A DNA stretch of 62,170 nt from Actinomycetes bacterium (GCA_023396115.1 JAEWXC010000080.1:1-62170), one strand, 5' to 3'; positions 28,078-37,614 are shown, counted from the stretch's first letter. The notes: generated by a model from the letters alone, not told the origin. A program made the numbers and translations.

Positions 28078-29805
28078 GTGCGTTCCCTCCCCCTCCCCGA
28101 TCCCGGCACCGCCGAGGTGTCCTCCCCCGGCCGGTTCCTCTGGTGGATGGCGAAGGGGCAGCTGGCCACTCTGGCCGGCGGCATGTTCTTCGGCATCGTC
28201 TGGGCCGCCGCGCAGGCGGTGATGCCGGCAGCACTGGGCCGGGCGATCGACACCGGTGTCGCCGGCGACGACAGCGGTGCGCTGCTCACCTGGGCCGGGG
28301 TGATGCTGGCGATCGGACTGGTGCAGGCCGGCGCCGGGATCATGCGGCACCGGTTCGCGGTCACCAACTGGCTCACCGCCGCCTACCGCACGGTGCAGCT
28401 GGTGGGGCGCCAGTCGGTCCGGCTGGGCAGCTCGCTGCCGCGCAAGGTCCCCACCGGCGAGGTGGTCACCATCGGCACCTCCGACCTGAGCCACCTGGGG
28501 CAGGTCATGGACGTGTCGGCCCGGTTCACCGGCGCGATCGTCTCGTTCATCCTGGTGGCGGTGATCCTGCTCAACACCTCCCTCACGCTGGGGCTGGTGG
28601 TCCTGCTCGGACTGCCGCTGCTGATGACGCTGGTCGGCCCGCTGCTCCAGCCGCTGCAGCGGCGCACCGCCCACCAGCGTCAGCTGATGGGAGACCTGTC
28701 CAACACGGCCACCGACATCGTCAGCGGCCTGCGGGTGCTGCGCGGGATCGGCGGCGAGCGGGTCTTCGCCGAGCGGTACCGGCGTGACTCGCAGGCCACC
28801 CGCGCGGCCGGGGTGCGGGTCGCCGGGGTCCAGTCCGTCCTCGACGCGCTGCAGGTGTTCCTGCCCGGCGTCTTCGTGGTGCTGGTGGTGTGGATCGGGG
28901 CCCGTCAGGCAGCCACCGGGGCGGTCACGCCGGGCGAGCTGGTCGCCTTCTACGGCTACGCCGCGTTCCTGGTGCTGCCGCTGCGCACGGTCACCGAGTA
29001 CGCCAACAAGTTCGTCCGGGCCCGGGTCTCGGCCGCCCGGGTCTGCCGGGTGCTGGCCGCGGCCCCGGACCACACCGACCCCGTCGCACCGGTGCCCGCC
29101 CCGGGCGGCCCGGCGGACCTGCACGACGCCGCCACCGGGTTCACCGCCCGGGCCGGGCTGCTGACCGCGGTCGTCTGCGAGGACCCGGACCGTTCCGCCG
29201 ACCTGGCCGACCGGCTGGGCGGCATCGGTGTCGAGCCGGACCCGGGGGTCACCTGGGGCGGGGTGCGGCTGGTGGACCTGGCCCATGCCGACCTGCGCCG
29301 GTCGGTCCTGGTCTCCGACAGTGCCGCCGCCCTCTTCTCCGGCCGGCTGGCCGAACGGCTCGACCCGACCGGGCGCGGCGACGTCGCGGCGGCGCTGGAG
29401 GCGGCCTCGGCCGGTGACGTGCTCGAGGCGCTGCCCGACGGGCTCGACACCGTGGTGACCGAGCGGGGCCGGTCGTTCTCCGGCGGCCAGCGCCAGCGCC
29501 TCGTGCTGGCCCGGGCGCTGAGCGTCGACCCCGACGTGCTGGTGCTGGTGGAGCCCACCTCGGCCGTCGACGCCCACACCGAGGCCCGGATCGCCGACCG
29601 GCTGCACCGGTTCCGCGCCGGGCGGACCACGGTGGTCACCACCACCTCACCGCTGCTCCTGGACTCCGCCAACGAGGTCGCCCTGCTGGGCCGGCGCGAG
29701 GGACGCTGGCAGGTGCTGGCCACCGGCACCCACGCCGACCTGCTCGACCACCCGGTCTACCGGGTGGTCGTGACCCGCGAGAACGCCGAGGAGGTGGCCT
29801 CGTGA
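28078..29805 (+). CDS. ABC exporter subunit with degenerate ATP site, 575 aa
   Basis: An exporter half-transporter: six-helix membrane domain to about residue 330, then an NBD. The Walker A loop is missing (LLTAVVCEDPDRSADLA where GxxGxGKST should be), the Walker B Asp is Val (VLVLVEPTSAVD) and the H-loop His is Thr (VVTTTSP). In contrast the signature FSGGQRQRL and D-loop are intact, and the sequence is otherwise healthy, so this is a specialised rather than a decayed subunit. It would lend its signature motif to the partner's ATP site. The partner gene overlaps by four bases (GTGA). Confidence 0.9.
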   Translation: MRSLPLPDPGTAEVSSPGRFLWWMAKGQLATLAGGMFFGIVWAAAQAVMPAALGRAIDTGVAGDDSGALLTWAGVMLAIGLVQAGAGIMRHRFAVTNWLTAAYRTVQLVGRQSVRLGSSLPRKVPTGEVVTIGTSDLSHLGQVMDVSARFTGAIVSFILVAVILLNTSLTLGLVVLLGLPLLMTLVGPLLQPLQRRTAHQRQLMGDLSNTATDIVSGLRVLRGIGGERVFAERYRRDSQATRAAGVRVAGVQSVLDALQVFLPGVFVVLVVWIGARQAATGAVTPGELVAFYGYAAFLVLPLRTVTEYANKFVRARVSAARVCRVLAAAPDHTDPVAPVPAPGGPADLHDAATGFTARAGLLTAVVCEDPDRSADLADRLGGIGVEPDPGVTWGGVRLVDLAHADLRRSVLVSDSAAALFSGRLAERLDPTGRGDVAAALEAASAGDVLEALPDGLDTVVTERGRSFSGGQRQRLVLARALSVDPDVLVLVEPTSAVDAHTEARIADRLHRFRAGRTTVVTTTSPLLLDSANEVALLGRREGRWQVLATGTHADLLDHPVYRVVVTRENAEEVAS

Positions 29806-31559
29806 GCACCCACCTGCCGGTCGCGGACACCCGTACCGCGGTCCGTCACACCGCGGCCCTGGCGCGACGCCACCCCCGTCTGCTCGGCACGGCGATCGGG
29901 CTGCACGTGCTGGCCGCGGTCGCCGGGCTGGCCGCTCCCCGTCTGGTCGGCGACCTGGTGGAGGCCGTCCAGCAGGGCACCACCGTGGGCCACGTCGACC
30001 GGGTCGCGCTCGTCCTGGCCGGGTTCCTGCTGGCCCAGACGGTGCTGACCCGGTACGCCCGCTACCGCAGCCAGGTGCTCGGCGAGCAGGTGCTGGCCGA
30101 GCTGCGCGAGGACTTCGTCTCCCAGACCCTGGCGCTGCCGATCGGGGTGGTCGAGGAGGCCGGCTCCGGTGACCTGCTGACCCGCACCAACCGGGACGTG
30201 GACCAGCTCGGCTGGTCGGTGCGCTGGGCGCTGCCGGAGTGGACGATCGCGGTGGTCACCGCGGTGCTGACCCTGGTCGCGGCGCTCAGCGTCGGGTGGT
30301 GGGTGCTGCTGCCCTGCCTGCTCGGGGTGCCGCCGCTGGCGGTCGGGCTGCGCTGGTACCTGCGCCGGGCCAAGGACGGCTACCTGCGCGAGTCGGCCTC
30401 CTACTCCCAGATCACCTCGACCCTCACCGAGACCGCCGAGGGCGCCCGGACCGTCGAGGCCCTGGGCCTGGCGCAGGAGCGGGTGGCCGCGATCGACGCC
30501 GACTGCGCCGCCTCCTACACCGCGGAGCGGTACACGCTGCGGCTGCGGACGGTCTTCTTCCCGAGCATGGAGGTCGCCTACCTGCTGCCGGTGGTCGGCA
30601 CGCTGCTGCTCGGGGGCTGGCTGCACCACCAGGGCGAGGTCTCGCTGGGTGAGGTGACCGCGGCGACCCTCTACGTGCAGATGCTGATCGGGCCGGTCGA
30701 CACCATCGTGGCGATCCTCGACGAGCTGCAGCTGGGGGCGGCGTCGCTGTCCCGGCTGCTCGGTGTGGGCCAGGTCCCCGACGACCGGCAGGTCTCCGGG
30801 GAGCGTCCCGGCGACGACCAGCTGCGGGTCGACGACGTCCGGTACGCCTACACCCCGGGCCGCGACGTGCTGCACGGCGTGGACCTGCACGTCGGTGTCG
30901 GGGAGCGGATCGCGGTGGTCGGGCCCTCGGGCGCCGGCAAGTCGACCCTGGGCCGGCTGCTGGCCGGGATCCACCCGCCGCGCACCGGCTCGGTCGCCGT
31001 GGGTGGGGTGCCGCTGGTGGACCTCCCGCTGACCGAGCTGCGTGGCCGGGTCGCACTGGTCACCCAGGAGCACCACGTCTTCGCCGGCACCCTGCGGGAC
31101 AACCTGGCGCTGGCGGTCCCGGAGGGTCGGGCCAGTGACGACGAGGCGATCGGGGTGGCGTTGGCGGCCGTGGACGCCGCGGAGTGGGCGCTGGCCCTGC
31201 CGGAGGGACTCGACACCCTGGTCGGGTCCGGCGGCCGGACGCTGAGTGCCGCCCAGGCCCAGCAGGTGGCGCTGGCCCGGCTGGTGCTGGCCGACCCGGA
31301 CACGCTGGTGCTGGACGAGGCGACCTCGCTGATCGACCCCCGCGCCGCCCGGCACCTGGAACGCTCGCTGGCCGCGGTCCTGGAGGGCCGCACCGTGGTC
31401 GCGATCGCGCACCGGCTGTTCTCCGCCCACGACGCCGACCGGGTGGCGGTGGTCGAGGACGGACGGATCAGCGAGCTCGGGTCACACCACGAGCTGGTCG
31501 CGCACGGCGGCTCGTACGCGGCTCTGTGGGACTCCTGGCACGGGCGTTCGGGAACCTGA
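29802..31559 (+). CDS. ABC exporter subunit with intact Walker motifs, 585 aa
   Basis: Second half of the heterodimer: six-helix membrane domain, then an NBD with Walker A GPSGAGKST (about residue 373), Q-loop VTQEHH, Walker B TLVLDEATSLID and H-loop IAHRLF. Its signature is LSAAQ instead of LSGGQ. Paired with the upstream subunit, its own Walker motifs meet that subunit's good signature, while the other site lacks both. This is the pattern of heterodimeric exporters with one catalytic site. The substrate is unknown; peptides, lipids and drugs are the usual classes. Confidence 0.93.
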   Translation: MSTHLPVADTRTAVRHTAALARRHPRLLGTAIGLHVLAAVAGLAAPRLVGDLVEAVQQGTTVGHVDRVALVLAGFLLAQTVLTRYARYRSQVLGEQVLAELREDFVSQTLALPIGVVEEAGSGDLLTRTNRDVDQLGWSVRWALPEWTIAVVTAVLTLVAALSVGWWVLLPCLLGVPPLAVGLRWYLRRAKDGYLRESASYSQITSTLTETAEGARTVEALGLAQERVAAIDADCAASYTAERYTLRLRTVFFPSMEVAYLLPVVGTLLLGGWLHHQGEVSLGEVTAATLYVQMLIGPVDTIVAILDELQLGAASLSRLLGVGQVPDDRQVSGERPGDDQLRVDDVRYAYTPGRDVLHGVDLHVGVGERIAVVGPSGAGKSTLGRLLAGIHPPRTGSVAVGGVPLVDLPLTELRGRVALVTQEHHVFAGTLRDNLALAVPEGRASDDEAIGVALAAVDAAEWALALPEGLDTLVGSGGRTLSAAQAQQVALARLVLADPDTLVLDEATSLIDPRAARHLERSLAAVLEGRTVVAIAHRLFSAHDADRVAVVEDGRISELGSHHELVAHGGSYAALWDSWHGRSGT

Positions 31560-31596
31560 GCCGGCGCCAGATCCGTGGAACGGGCGGCGGGCCCGA

Positions 31597-32256
31597 TCAG
31601 ATGCCGGTGATCTTGATCCCCGAGCGGGTCTTGTAGGCCTTGTTGATGTTGATCAGCACCGCGGTCCAGGGCTCCAGCTGGCGGGCGATGCGCAGCTTGC
31701 CGGCGTCCACCCCGACGTGGCTGGTGACCGTGGCGGCGAGCTCCTTGACCAGCTCCTTGGCCTCGGCGTCGTCACCGCAGACCAGCACGTCCTCGTGGTC
31801 CAGGTACTCCTCGTCGCTCCACAGCGAGGCAGCGGCGACGTGGTGGAACGCCCCGACCACGCGGGCCTCGGGGGCCAGGCGCTGGGCCGACTCGGCGGCC
31901 GAGCCCTCACCGCCGTCGACCGGGCGGCCGACCGGGCCGCCGGGGCCGAAGGCCAGCGGGTTGACGCAGGAGATGACGATCTTGCCGGCCAGGTCGAGGG
32001 TTTCGACCAGCTCGTCGTGGCCGTCGTAGGGCACCGCCAGCAGCACCACGTCGGCCTGGGCGACCGCGTCGGGGTTGGCCGCACCGGTCACGGCGCCGCT
32101 GACCCCACGCTCGGCGATCTCCTCGGCCACCGGCACCGCCTTCTCGGCCGAGCGGGAGCCGATGACCACGGCGTGCCCGTGCTTGGCGAACCGGTAGCCC
32201 AGGCCCTTGCCCTGCGGTCCGGTCCCGCCGATGACGGCGATGGTGTGCGTGCTCAC
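31597..32256 (-). CDS. npdG: F420:NADPH oxidoreductase, 219 aa
   Basis: Transfers hydride between NADPH and coenzyme F420, supplying reduced F420. The N-terminal nucleotide-binding fold is IAVIGGTGPQGKGLGYRFAKHG with the phosphate-recognising GSRSAEKA after strand 2. Later family segments are ADVVLLAVPYDGH, VSCVNPL-type ISCVNPLAF and FHHVAAASLW. Length is typical (about 220 aa). GGAGG lies just before the ATG. It diverges from an LLM-class oxidoreductase gene across 148 bp, a likely consumer of the reduced cofactor. Confidence 0.92.
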   Translation of the reverse strand: MSTHTIAVIGGTGPQGKGLGYRFAKHGHAVVIGSRSAEKAVPVAEEIAERGVSGAVTGAANPDAVAQADVVLLAVPYDGHDELVETLDLAGKIVISCVNPLAFGPGGPVGRPVDGGEGSAAESAQRLAPEARVVGAFHHVAAASLWSDEEYLDHEDVLVCGDDAEAKELVKELAATVTSHVGVDAGKLRIARQLEPWTAVLININKAYKTRSGIKITGI

Positions 32257-32404
32257 GGTGTCCTCCAGATGGCTGCGGGGTGCTGCGTCGGATCCCTTGC
32301 GGGTGCGGAACCGATGCTGACACAGTGGCCATCCCCCCGCCCGGGACAGGCCCAGTCACTGGACCCGCGACGGGCCTGTGCCGGCCCCACGAGAGGACCC
32401 CTGA

Positions 32405-33445
32405 GTGAAGCTCGCCACGATGTTGATGTACGACGGCAACCCGCGGGCCGCGGCCGACCAGGTGGTCGCCCTGGAACGCGCCGGACTGGACACCGTCTGG
32501 GTCGCCGAGGCCTACGGCTTCGACAGCCCCACCCTGATGGGCTACCTGGCCGCGAAGACCGAGACGGTCAACATCGGCTCGGCGATCCTCAACATCTACT
32601 CCCGCACCCCCGGTGCGCTGCTGCAGACCGCGGCCGGGCTGGACAACGTCTCCGGCGGCCGCGCGGTGCTCGGTCTGGGCGCGTCCGGCCCGCAGGTGAT
32701 CGAGGGCTTCCACGGTGTGCCGTACAGCAAGCCGCTGACCCGCACCGCCGAGATCGTCGACCTGGTCCGGCGCGGGCTCAAGCGGGAGGTGCTGACCAGC
32801 GACGGCACGTTCACGCTGCCGCTGACCAAGGAGTCCGGCGCGGTCACCGGCCTGGGCAAGCCGCTCAAGCTGCTCACCGTGCCCGAGCGGGACCAGATCC
32901 CGATCTGGATCGCCGCCCTGGGTGAGAAGTCGGTGGCCCAGACCGCCGAGATCGCCGACGGCTGGATCCCGCACCTGTTCCACCCCGAGAAGGCCCGCAG
33001 CGTGTGGGGCGGGGCGCTGGACGCCGGCGCCGCGAAGCGTGCCCCCGAGCTGGGCACCCTGCAGATCACCGCCGGCGGCATGGTCGCCATCGGGGAGGGC
33101 CCCGAGACCAAGGCCCTGCTCGACTTCGCCCGCCCGCTGTTCGCGCTGTACGTGGGCGGGATGGGCGCCAAGGGCAAGAACTTCTACAACGACCTGGCGG
33201 TCTCCTACGGCTACGAGGAGGAGGCCGAGAAGATCCAGGATCTCTACCTGTCGGGCAAGAAGAAGGAGGCCGAGGCGCTGGTGCCCACCGAGTGGCTCGA
33301 GGCCGCCAACCTGGTCGGGCCCGCCTCGTACGTGAAGGAGCGGCTGGCCGCGTTCGCCGAGGCCGGCGTCACCCACCTCAACATGGTGCCGGTCGGCGAC
33401 GACCCGGCCGCCGTGGTCGCCGCGACCAAGGAACTCGTCGGGTGA
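32405..33445 (+). CDS. LLM-class (luciferase-like) F420-dependent oxidoreductase, 346 aa
   Basis: A TIM-barrel flavin/F420 enzyme. Characteristic segments: MKLATMLMYDGNPRAAADQVV at the N-terminus, LDTVWVAEAYGFD near residue 35, NIGSAILNIYSRTP, and LDNVSGGRAVLGLGASGPQV near 80-100. F420 use fits the divergent F420 reductase gene, though FMN cannot be excluded. The GTG follows GAGAGGA. The next gene, an acyl-CoA dehydrogenase, overlaps its end by four bases (GTGA), so both act in one transcription unit, perhaps in side-chain or fatty-acid catabolism. Confidence 0.92.
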   Translation: MKLATMLMYDGNPRAAADQVVALERAGLDTVWVAEAYGFDSPTLMGYLAAKTETVNIGSAILNIYSRTPGALLQTAAGLDNVSGGRAVLGLGASGPQVIEGFHGVPYSKPLTRTAEIVDLVRRGLKREVLTSDGTFTLPLTKESGAVTGLGKPLKLLTVPERDQIPIWIAALGEKSVAQTAEIADGWIPHLFHPEKARSVWGGALDAGAAKRAPELGTLQITAGGMVAIGEGPETKALLDFARPLFALYVGGMGAKGKNFYNDLAVSYGYEEEAEKIQDLYLSGKKKEAEALVPTEWLEAANLVGPASYVKERLAAFAEAGVTHLNMVPVGDDPAAVVAATKELVG

Positions 33446-34578
33446 GCCTCTGGACCGCCGAGCACGAGGACTTCCGGGCCACCGCCCGCACCTTCTTCGA
33501 ACGCGAGATCGTCCCGCACCACGCCCAGTGGGAGGCCGACGGGATCGTGCCCCGCGAGGCGTGGCTGGCGGCGGGGAAGGCGGGGCTGCTCTGCTTCGAC
33601 GTGGACGAGGTCTACGGCGGCCCCGGGGTGGACGACTTCCGCTACCACGTGGTGCTGAGCGAGGAGCAGACCCGAGCCGGCGCCAGCGGCCCCGGGTTCA
33701 GCGTCCACTCCGACATCATCGTCCCCTACCTGTCCTCGCTGGGCACCGACGAGCAGAAGGCCCGCTGGCTGCCCGGGTGCGTCACCGGCGAGACGATCAC
33801 CGCGATCGCGATGACCGAGCCGGGCGCCGGGTCCGACCTGGCCGGGGTTCGCACCACGGCCGTCGACGCCGGCGACCACTGGGTGCTCAACGGGTCCAAG
33901 ACCTTCATCTCCAACGGCATCAACGCCGACCTGGTGATCGTGGTGGCCCGCACCGACCCGGACGCCGGGCACGCGGGGATCAGCCTGCTGGTCGTGGAGC
34001 GCGGGATGGCCGGCTTCGAGCGCGGCCGCAACCTGGACAAGGTCGGTCTGCACGCCCAGGACACCGCCGAGCTCTCGTTCACCGACGTGGCGGTGCCGAA
34101 GGAGAATCTGCTCGGCACCGAGGGACAGGGCTTCATCCACCTGATGCAGAACCTGCCCCAGGAGCGGTTGATCATCGGCGCCCAGGCGGTCGCGGCGGCC
34201 GAGCAGGTCTACGAGATGTGCCTGGAGTACGCCCGGACCCGGGAGGCGTTCGGCAAGCCGATCGGGAAGTTCCAGCACAACCGGTTCCTGCTCGCCGAGA
34301 TGGCCACCGAGGTCGCGGTGGCGCGGGCCTTCCTGGACCAGTGCCTGACCAAGCACCTGGCCGGGGAGCTGACCGCCACCGACGCCGCGATGGTCAAGTG
34401 GTGGTCGACCGAACTGCAGAACAAGCTGGTCTCCCAGGGCGTCCAGCTGCACGGCGGCTACGGCTACATGACCGAGTACCCGATCGCGAAGGCGTTCCTG
34501 GACTCGCGGATCTCCACCACCTACGGCGGCACCACCGAGGTGCAGAAGGAGATCATCGGTCGTTCGCTGGGGTTGTGA
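33442..34578 (+). CDS. Acyl-CoA dehydrogenase, 378 aa
   Basis: A flavoenzyme introducing the alpha-beta double bond in acyl-CoA. It has AIAMTEPGAGSDLAGV and the FAD/substrate block (WVLNGSKTFISNGINADL). LMQNLPQERLIIG holds the Glu used as catalytic base in long-chain and isovaleryl-type enzymes; the alternative Glu position (YEGT in medium-chain enzymes) is YGGT here, which supports that assignment. The C-terminal QLHGGYGYMTEYP and IIGRSLGL are conserved. GTG start coupled by a four-base overlap to the LLM gene. The acyl-CoA ligase gene follows about 120 bp later. Confidence 0.94.
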   Translation: MSLWTAEHEDFRATARTFFEREIVPHHAQWEADGIVPREAWLAAGKAGLLCFDVDEVYGGPGVDDFRYHVVLSEEQTRAGASGPGFSVHSDIIVPYLSSLGTDEQKARWLPGCVTGETITAIAMTEPGAGSDLAGVRTTAVDAGDHWVLNGSKTFISNGINADLVIVVARTDPDAGHAGISLLVVERGMAGFERGRNLDKVGLHAQDTAELSFTDVAVPKENLLGTEGQGFIHLMQNLPQERLIIGAQAVAAAEQVYEMCLEYARTREAFGKPIGKFQHNRFLLAEMATEVAVARAFLDQCLTKHLAGELTATDAAMVKWWSTELQNKLVSQGVQLHGGYGYMTEYPIAKAFLDSRISTTYGGTTEVQKEIIGRSLGL

Positions 34579-34701
34579 CCCCAGCTGAGGGGGCCGGTGT
34601 CCAGATGGGGACCCGGCCCCCTTGTGACGCAGTTCACACTCGTGTTGACTCGCTCCACGCCGCCCGGGGTTCGCCGGGCGCTCGACGAGGGAGCAGCCAC
34701 C

Positions 34702-36594
34702 GTGACGCAGACCCAGTCCCCCCAGCACGACGTCGACAGCCGGGTGCTCGCCGAACGCGAGGCGATCATGGCCCGCATCGGTGGCCAGACGATGGTGGAC
34801 GCGCTCGCCGCGACGGCCGACCGGTTCGAGGACTCCCCCGCCTACGCCGACCGGCACGGGGTCACCGAGGGCTGGCGCACCCTGAGCTGGCGGGAGACCC
34901 ACACCCTGGCCCGCCAGATCGGGGCCGCGCTGGTGCAGCTGGGAGTGCAGCACGGCGACACCGTGGCGATCATGGGCAGCAACCGCACCGAGCACCTGCT
35001 GGCCGACATGGGGGCGCTGCAGGCGGCCGCGGTGCCGATGTCGATCTACTCGACCCTCTCGGTGGAGCAGGTGGCCTACGTGGCCGGCCAGTCCCGCCCG
35101 GTGGTGGCGATCCTGGAGAACGACGACCACCTGGCCCGCTGGTCGGCGGCGCTGGCCGAGGAGTACGTGCAGCACCTGGTGCTGATGGACTCCGGCACCA
35201 CCTCGTCGGACCCGCGGGCGATGAGCTGGGAGGCGCTGGTCGCCCTGGGTGCCGAGCACCTCGACGAGCACACCGCCGAGCTGGAGCGCCGGCACGCGGC
35301 CGCGACCCCGCAGGACGCCGCCACGATCCTCTACACCTCCGGCACCACCGGGAACCCCAAGGGCGTGGTGCTGACCCACGAGAACGTCATGTTCGAGACG
35401 GTGGCGACCCTGGACGCCGCCGGGTTGCACGAACCGCAGCGCCAGATCAGCTACCTGCCGCTGGCCCACATCGCCGAACGCGTGCTGGCCCTGTACGGCC
35501 CGCAGATCAACGGTGGTCACGTGCACAACATCGGCGACCCGGCTGAACTGCTGACCACGCTCGGTGAGGTGCACCCCACGGCGTTCTTCGGGGTGCCGCG
35601 GGTGTGGGAGAAGATCAAGACCGGGATCTCGGCGAAGCTGGCCGCCGACCCCGACGAGAACAACCGCACCATGGTCGCCAACTCGATGGCCGCGGGTCTG
35701 GCCTGGGTGCGCGCCCAGCAGGACGGCCACGAGATGACCCCCGAGGTCGAGGCCGCCTACGCCGAGGCCGACGCGGGGATCCTGGCCTTCCTCAAACTGC
35801 TGCTCGGGCTCGACCAGGCCACCTGGTGCGCCTCGGCGGCCGCGCCGATGCCGCTGGACGTCGCCGAGTTCATGGCCGGCCTGGGGTTGAAGGTCTACGA
35901 CGTGTACGGGATGACCGAGACCACCGGCGCGTTCACCGTGAACGGTCCCGGACGGTTCAAGCTCGGCACCGTCGGCAAGGCCATCACCGGCGCCGAGGTC
36001 CGCATCGCCGAGGACGGCGAGGTGCTGGTCCGGGGCCCGGTGAACACGCCGGGCTACTTCGAGAACCCGACCGCCACGGCCGCCCTCTACGACGCCGACG
36101 GGTGGGTGCACACCGGCGACATCGGCACGATGGACGAGGACGGCTTCGTCTCCATCGTGGACCGCAAGAAGGAGCTGATCATCACCTCGAACGGCAAGAA
36201 CGTGGCCCCGTCGAACATCGAGAACTTCCTCAAGGAGTCCCCGCTGGTCGGGCACGCGATGGCCATCGGTGACGGCCGGCCCTACGTGGTGGCGGTGCTG
36301 ACCCTGGACGGCGAGATCGCCCCGCTGGTGGCGGCGCAGGCCGGCATCGAGGGCGACCTGGCGACGCTGGCCTCCGACCCGCGCATCCTCGGCATGGTGG
36401 GCGCGGCCGTGGAGGCCGCCAACTCCCGGCTCTCGCGCCCCGAGCAGGTGAAGCGGTGGACCCTGCTGGCCACCGAGTGGACCGCCGAGAGCGCCGAGCT
36501 CACCCCCACGCTGAAGCTCAAGCGGCGGGTGGTGAACGAGAACTACGCCGACGCGATCGAGGCGATGTACGCCGACGACCCCGACACCCCCTAG
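34702..36594 (+). CDS. Long-chain fatty-acid--CoA ligase (AMP-forming), 630 aa
   Basis: Activates carboxylic acids to acyl-CoA. The ATP/AMP signature ILYTSGTTGNPKGVVLTHEN lies near residues 212-231. Further motifs are YLPLAHIAERV, VYGMTETTG (A5), DGWVHTGD (A7) and DRKKELIITSNGKNVAP (A8), with the catalytic Lys in the C-terminal LTPTLKLKRR. The FadD15-like layout suggests long-chain substrates. The GTG was chosen because homology starts there and GAGGGAG is upstream. It is the likely supplier of substrate to the acyl-CoA dehydrogenase upstream. Confidence 0.94.
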   Translation: MTQTQSPQHDVDSRVLAEREAIMARIGGQTMVDALAATADRFEDSPAYADRHGVTEGWRTLSWRETHTLARQIGAALVQLGVQHGDTVAIMGSNRTEHLLADMGALQAAAVPMSIYSTLSVEQVAYVAGQSRPVVAILENDDHLARWSAALAEEYVQHLVLMDSGTTSSDPRAMSWEALVALGAEHLDEHTAELERRHAAATPQDAATILYTSGTTGNPKGVVLTHENVMFETVATLDAAGLHEPQRQISYLPLAHIAERVLALYGPQINGGHVHNIGDPAELLTTLGEVHPTAFFGVPRVWEKIKTGISAKLAADPDENNRTMVANSMAAGLAWVRAQQDGHEMTPEVEAAYAEADAGILAFLKLLLGLDQATWCASAAAPMPLDVAEFMAGLGLKVYDVYGMTETTGAFTVNGPGRFKLGTVGKAITGAEVRIAEDGEVLVRGPVNTPGYFENPTATAALYDADGWVHTGDIGTMDEDGFVSIVDRKKELIITSNGKNVAPSNIENFLKESPLVGHAMAIGDGRPYVVAVLTLDGEIAPLVAAQAGIEGDLATLASDPRILGMVGAAVEAANSRLSRPEQVKRWTLLATEWTAESAELTPTLKLKRRVVNENYADAIEAMYADDPDTP

Positions 36595-36621
36595 TCCCTG
36601 GGGTCCTCGCCTCCCTCGCCG

Positions 36622-36709
36622 ACCGGGCACTTGTGTGACGCCCACCGGGCAGTTCCGCGACACCGACCGGGCACTTCCGTGACGCTGACCGGGCACTTGT
36701 GTGCGCGAC
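36622..36709 (+). repeat. Four tandem 22-bp repeats
   Basis: Four contiguous units begin at 36622, 36644, 36666 and 36688, each opening ACCGGGCA(C/G)TT; the first reads ACCGGGCACTTGTGTGAC plus four bases. The period is exactly 22 bp. The same core recurs in the opposite orientation at 39765-39882. The cluster lies between the acyl-CoA ligase and thioesterase-like genes, just ahead of the latter's promoter region. Confidence 0.85.
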
Positions 36710-36762
36710 ATCGCAGCAGGACCAGTGCCCTGAACATGCGTCACCTTTGGGAGGATGAGCCC

Positions 36763-37614
36763 ATGGACACCTTCTCGTTCTTCATCGTCGACCCGGCTGA
36801 CCCCGAGGTCCTCGTCCCCCAGGACATGGCCAAGAGCCTGTGGAGCGAGACCCAGATGCACGGGGTGGCTGCCAGCGGCGCCCTGGCTCGGGGCATCGAG
36901 CGTGCCGTGGCGGCGGCGGGGCGTGAGGACCTGCAGGCGGCCCGGGTCACCGTGGACCTGTTCTCCGCGGCCCGGATGGTGCCCAGCCGGGTCCGCACGA
37001 CGGTGGTCCGCGAGGGCAAGCGCCTGATGCTCGTCGACGGCGAGCTGGTGCAGGGCACCGGCGAGGACGAGAAGGTCGTGGCCCGCTCGAGCGCGATGTT
37101 CCTCAAGCCCACCGAGTCCCCCGAGGGTCTGGTGTGGTCCTCCCCCGACGTGCCCGACGTGCCGCCGCTGGACGTGGTGCCGCCGACCGACACCCCGCGG
37201 GTGCCGTTCCTGCACTCCGACAAGGAGTGGTCGCAGAACTTCCTCGAGCACGCCAACGGGGGTCACAAGGAGATGTGGCAGGCCGTCCCGCCCGTGGTGC
37301 ACGACGAGGAGCAGTCCTGGTTCGTCAGCGCCGCCGCCGTGGCCGACTCCACCTCCATGGTCGTCAACTGGGGGTCGAAGGGCGTCGAGTTCATCAACAC
37401 CGACATCACCCTGGCCATCAGCCGCCCGTTCATCGGCAAGGAGATCGGTCTCTCGGCCCGCGACCGCTTCGAGGTCGCCGGCATCTCGGTGGGGTCGACG
37501 GTCCTCATCGACCGCACCGGCCCGGTCGGCATCTCGATGGTGACCGCGATGGCGAACGCGCAGCGCACGGTCACCTTCGAGGGCGCGGAGTACAACGACG
37601 CACCCGTCGCCTGA
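36763..37614 (+). CDS. Acyl-CoA thioesterase-like (double hotdog) protein, 283 aa
   Basis: The sequence is laid out as two hotdog-like halves of about 130 residues (first: HGVAASGALARGIERAV, then VTVDLFSAARMVPSRV; second: FVSAAAVADSTSMVVNWG, then FINTDITLAISRPF). This resembles actinobacterial TesB-like thioesterase family proteins that hydrolyse or bind acyl-CoA. Neither a clear HEG-type nor a nucleophile motif is visible, so activity is unproven. GGGAGGA lies seven bases before the ATG. It follows the acyl-CoA ligase and fits the lipid-catabolic neighbourhood, but the repeat cluster upstream and a strong terminator downstream make it a separate unit. Confidence 0.7.
   Translation: MDTFSFFIVDPADPEVLVPQDMAKSLWSETQMHGVAASGALARGIERAVAAAGREDLQAARVTVDLFSAARMVPSRVRTTVVREGKRLMLVDGELVQGTGEDEKVVARSSAMFLKPTESPEGLVWSSPDVPDVPPLDVVPPTDTPRVPFLHSDKEWSQNFLEHANGGHKEMWQAVPPVVHDEEQSWFVSAAAVADSTSMVVNWGSKGVEFINTDITLAISRPFIGKEIGLSARDRFEVAGISVGSTVLIDRTGPVGISMVTAMANAQRTVTFEGAEYNDAPVA

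Noticed and set aside
28078..29805. Pseudogene reading of the ABC subunit lacking Walker A
   Set aside because: The frame is intact, the signature and D-loop are preserved, and the partner subunit has the complementary change.
36622..36709. CRISPR array
   Set aside because: Units are contiguous with no unique spacers, the period is only 22 bp, and no cas gene is near.
33244..37302. Long minus-strand frame over the acyl-CoA gene block
   Set aside because: Antisense to three recognisable enzymes; compositional shadow.
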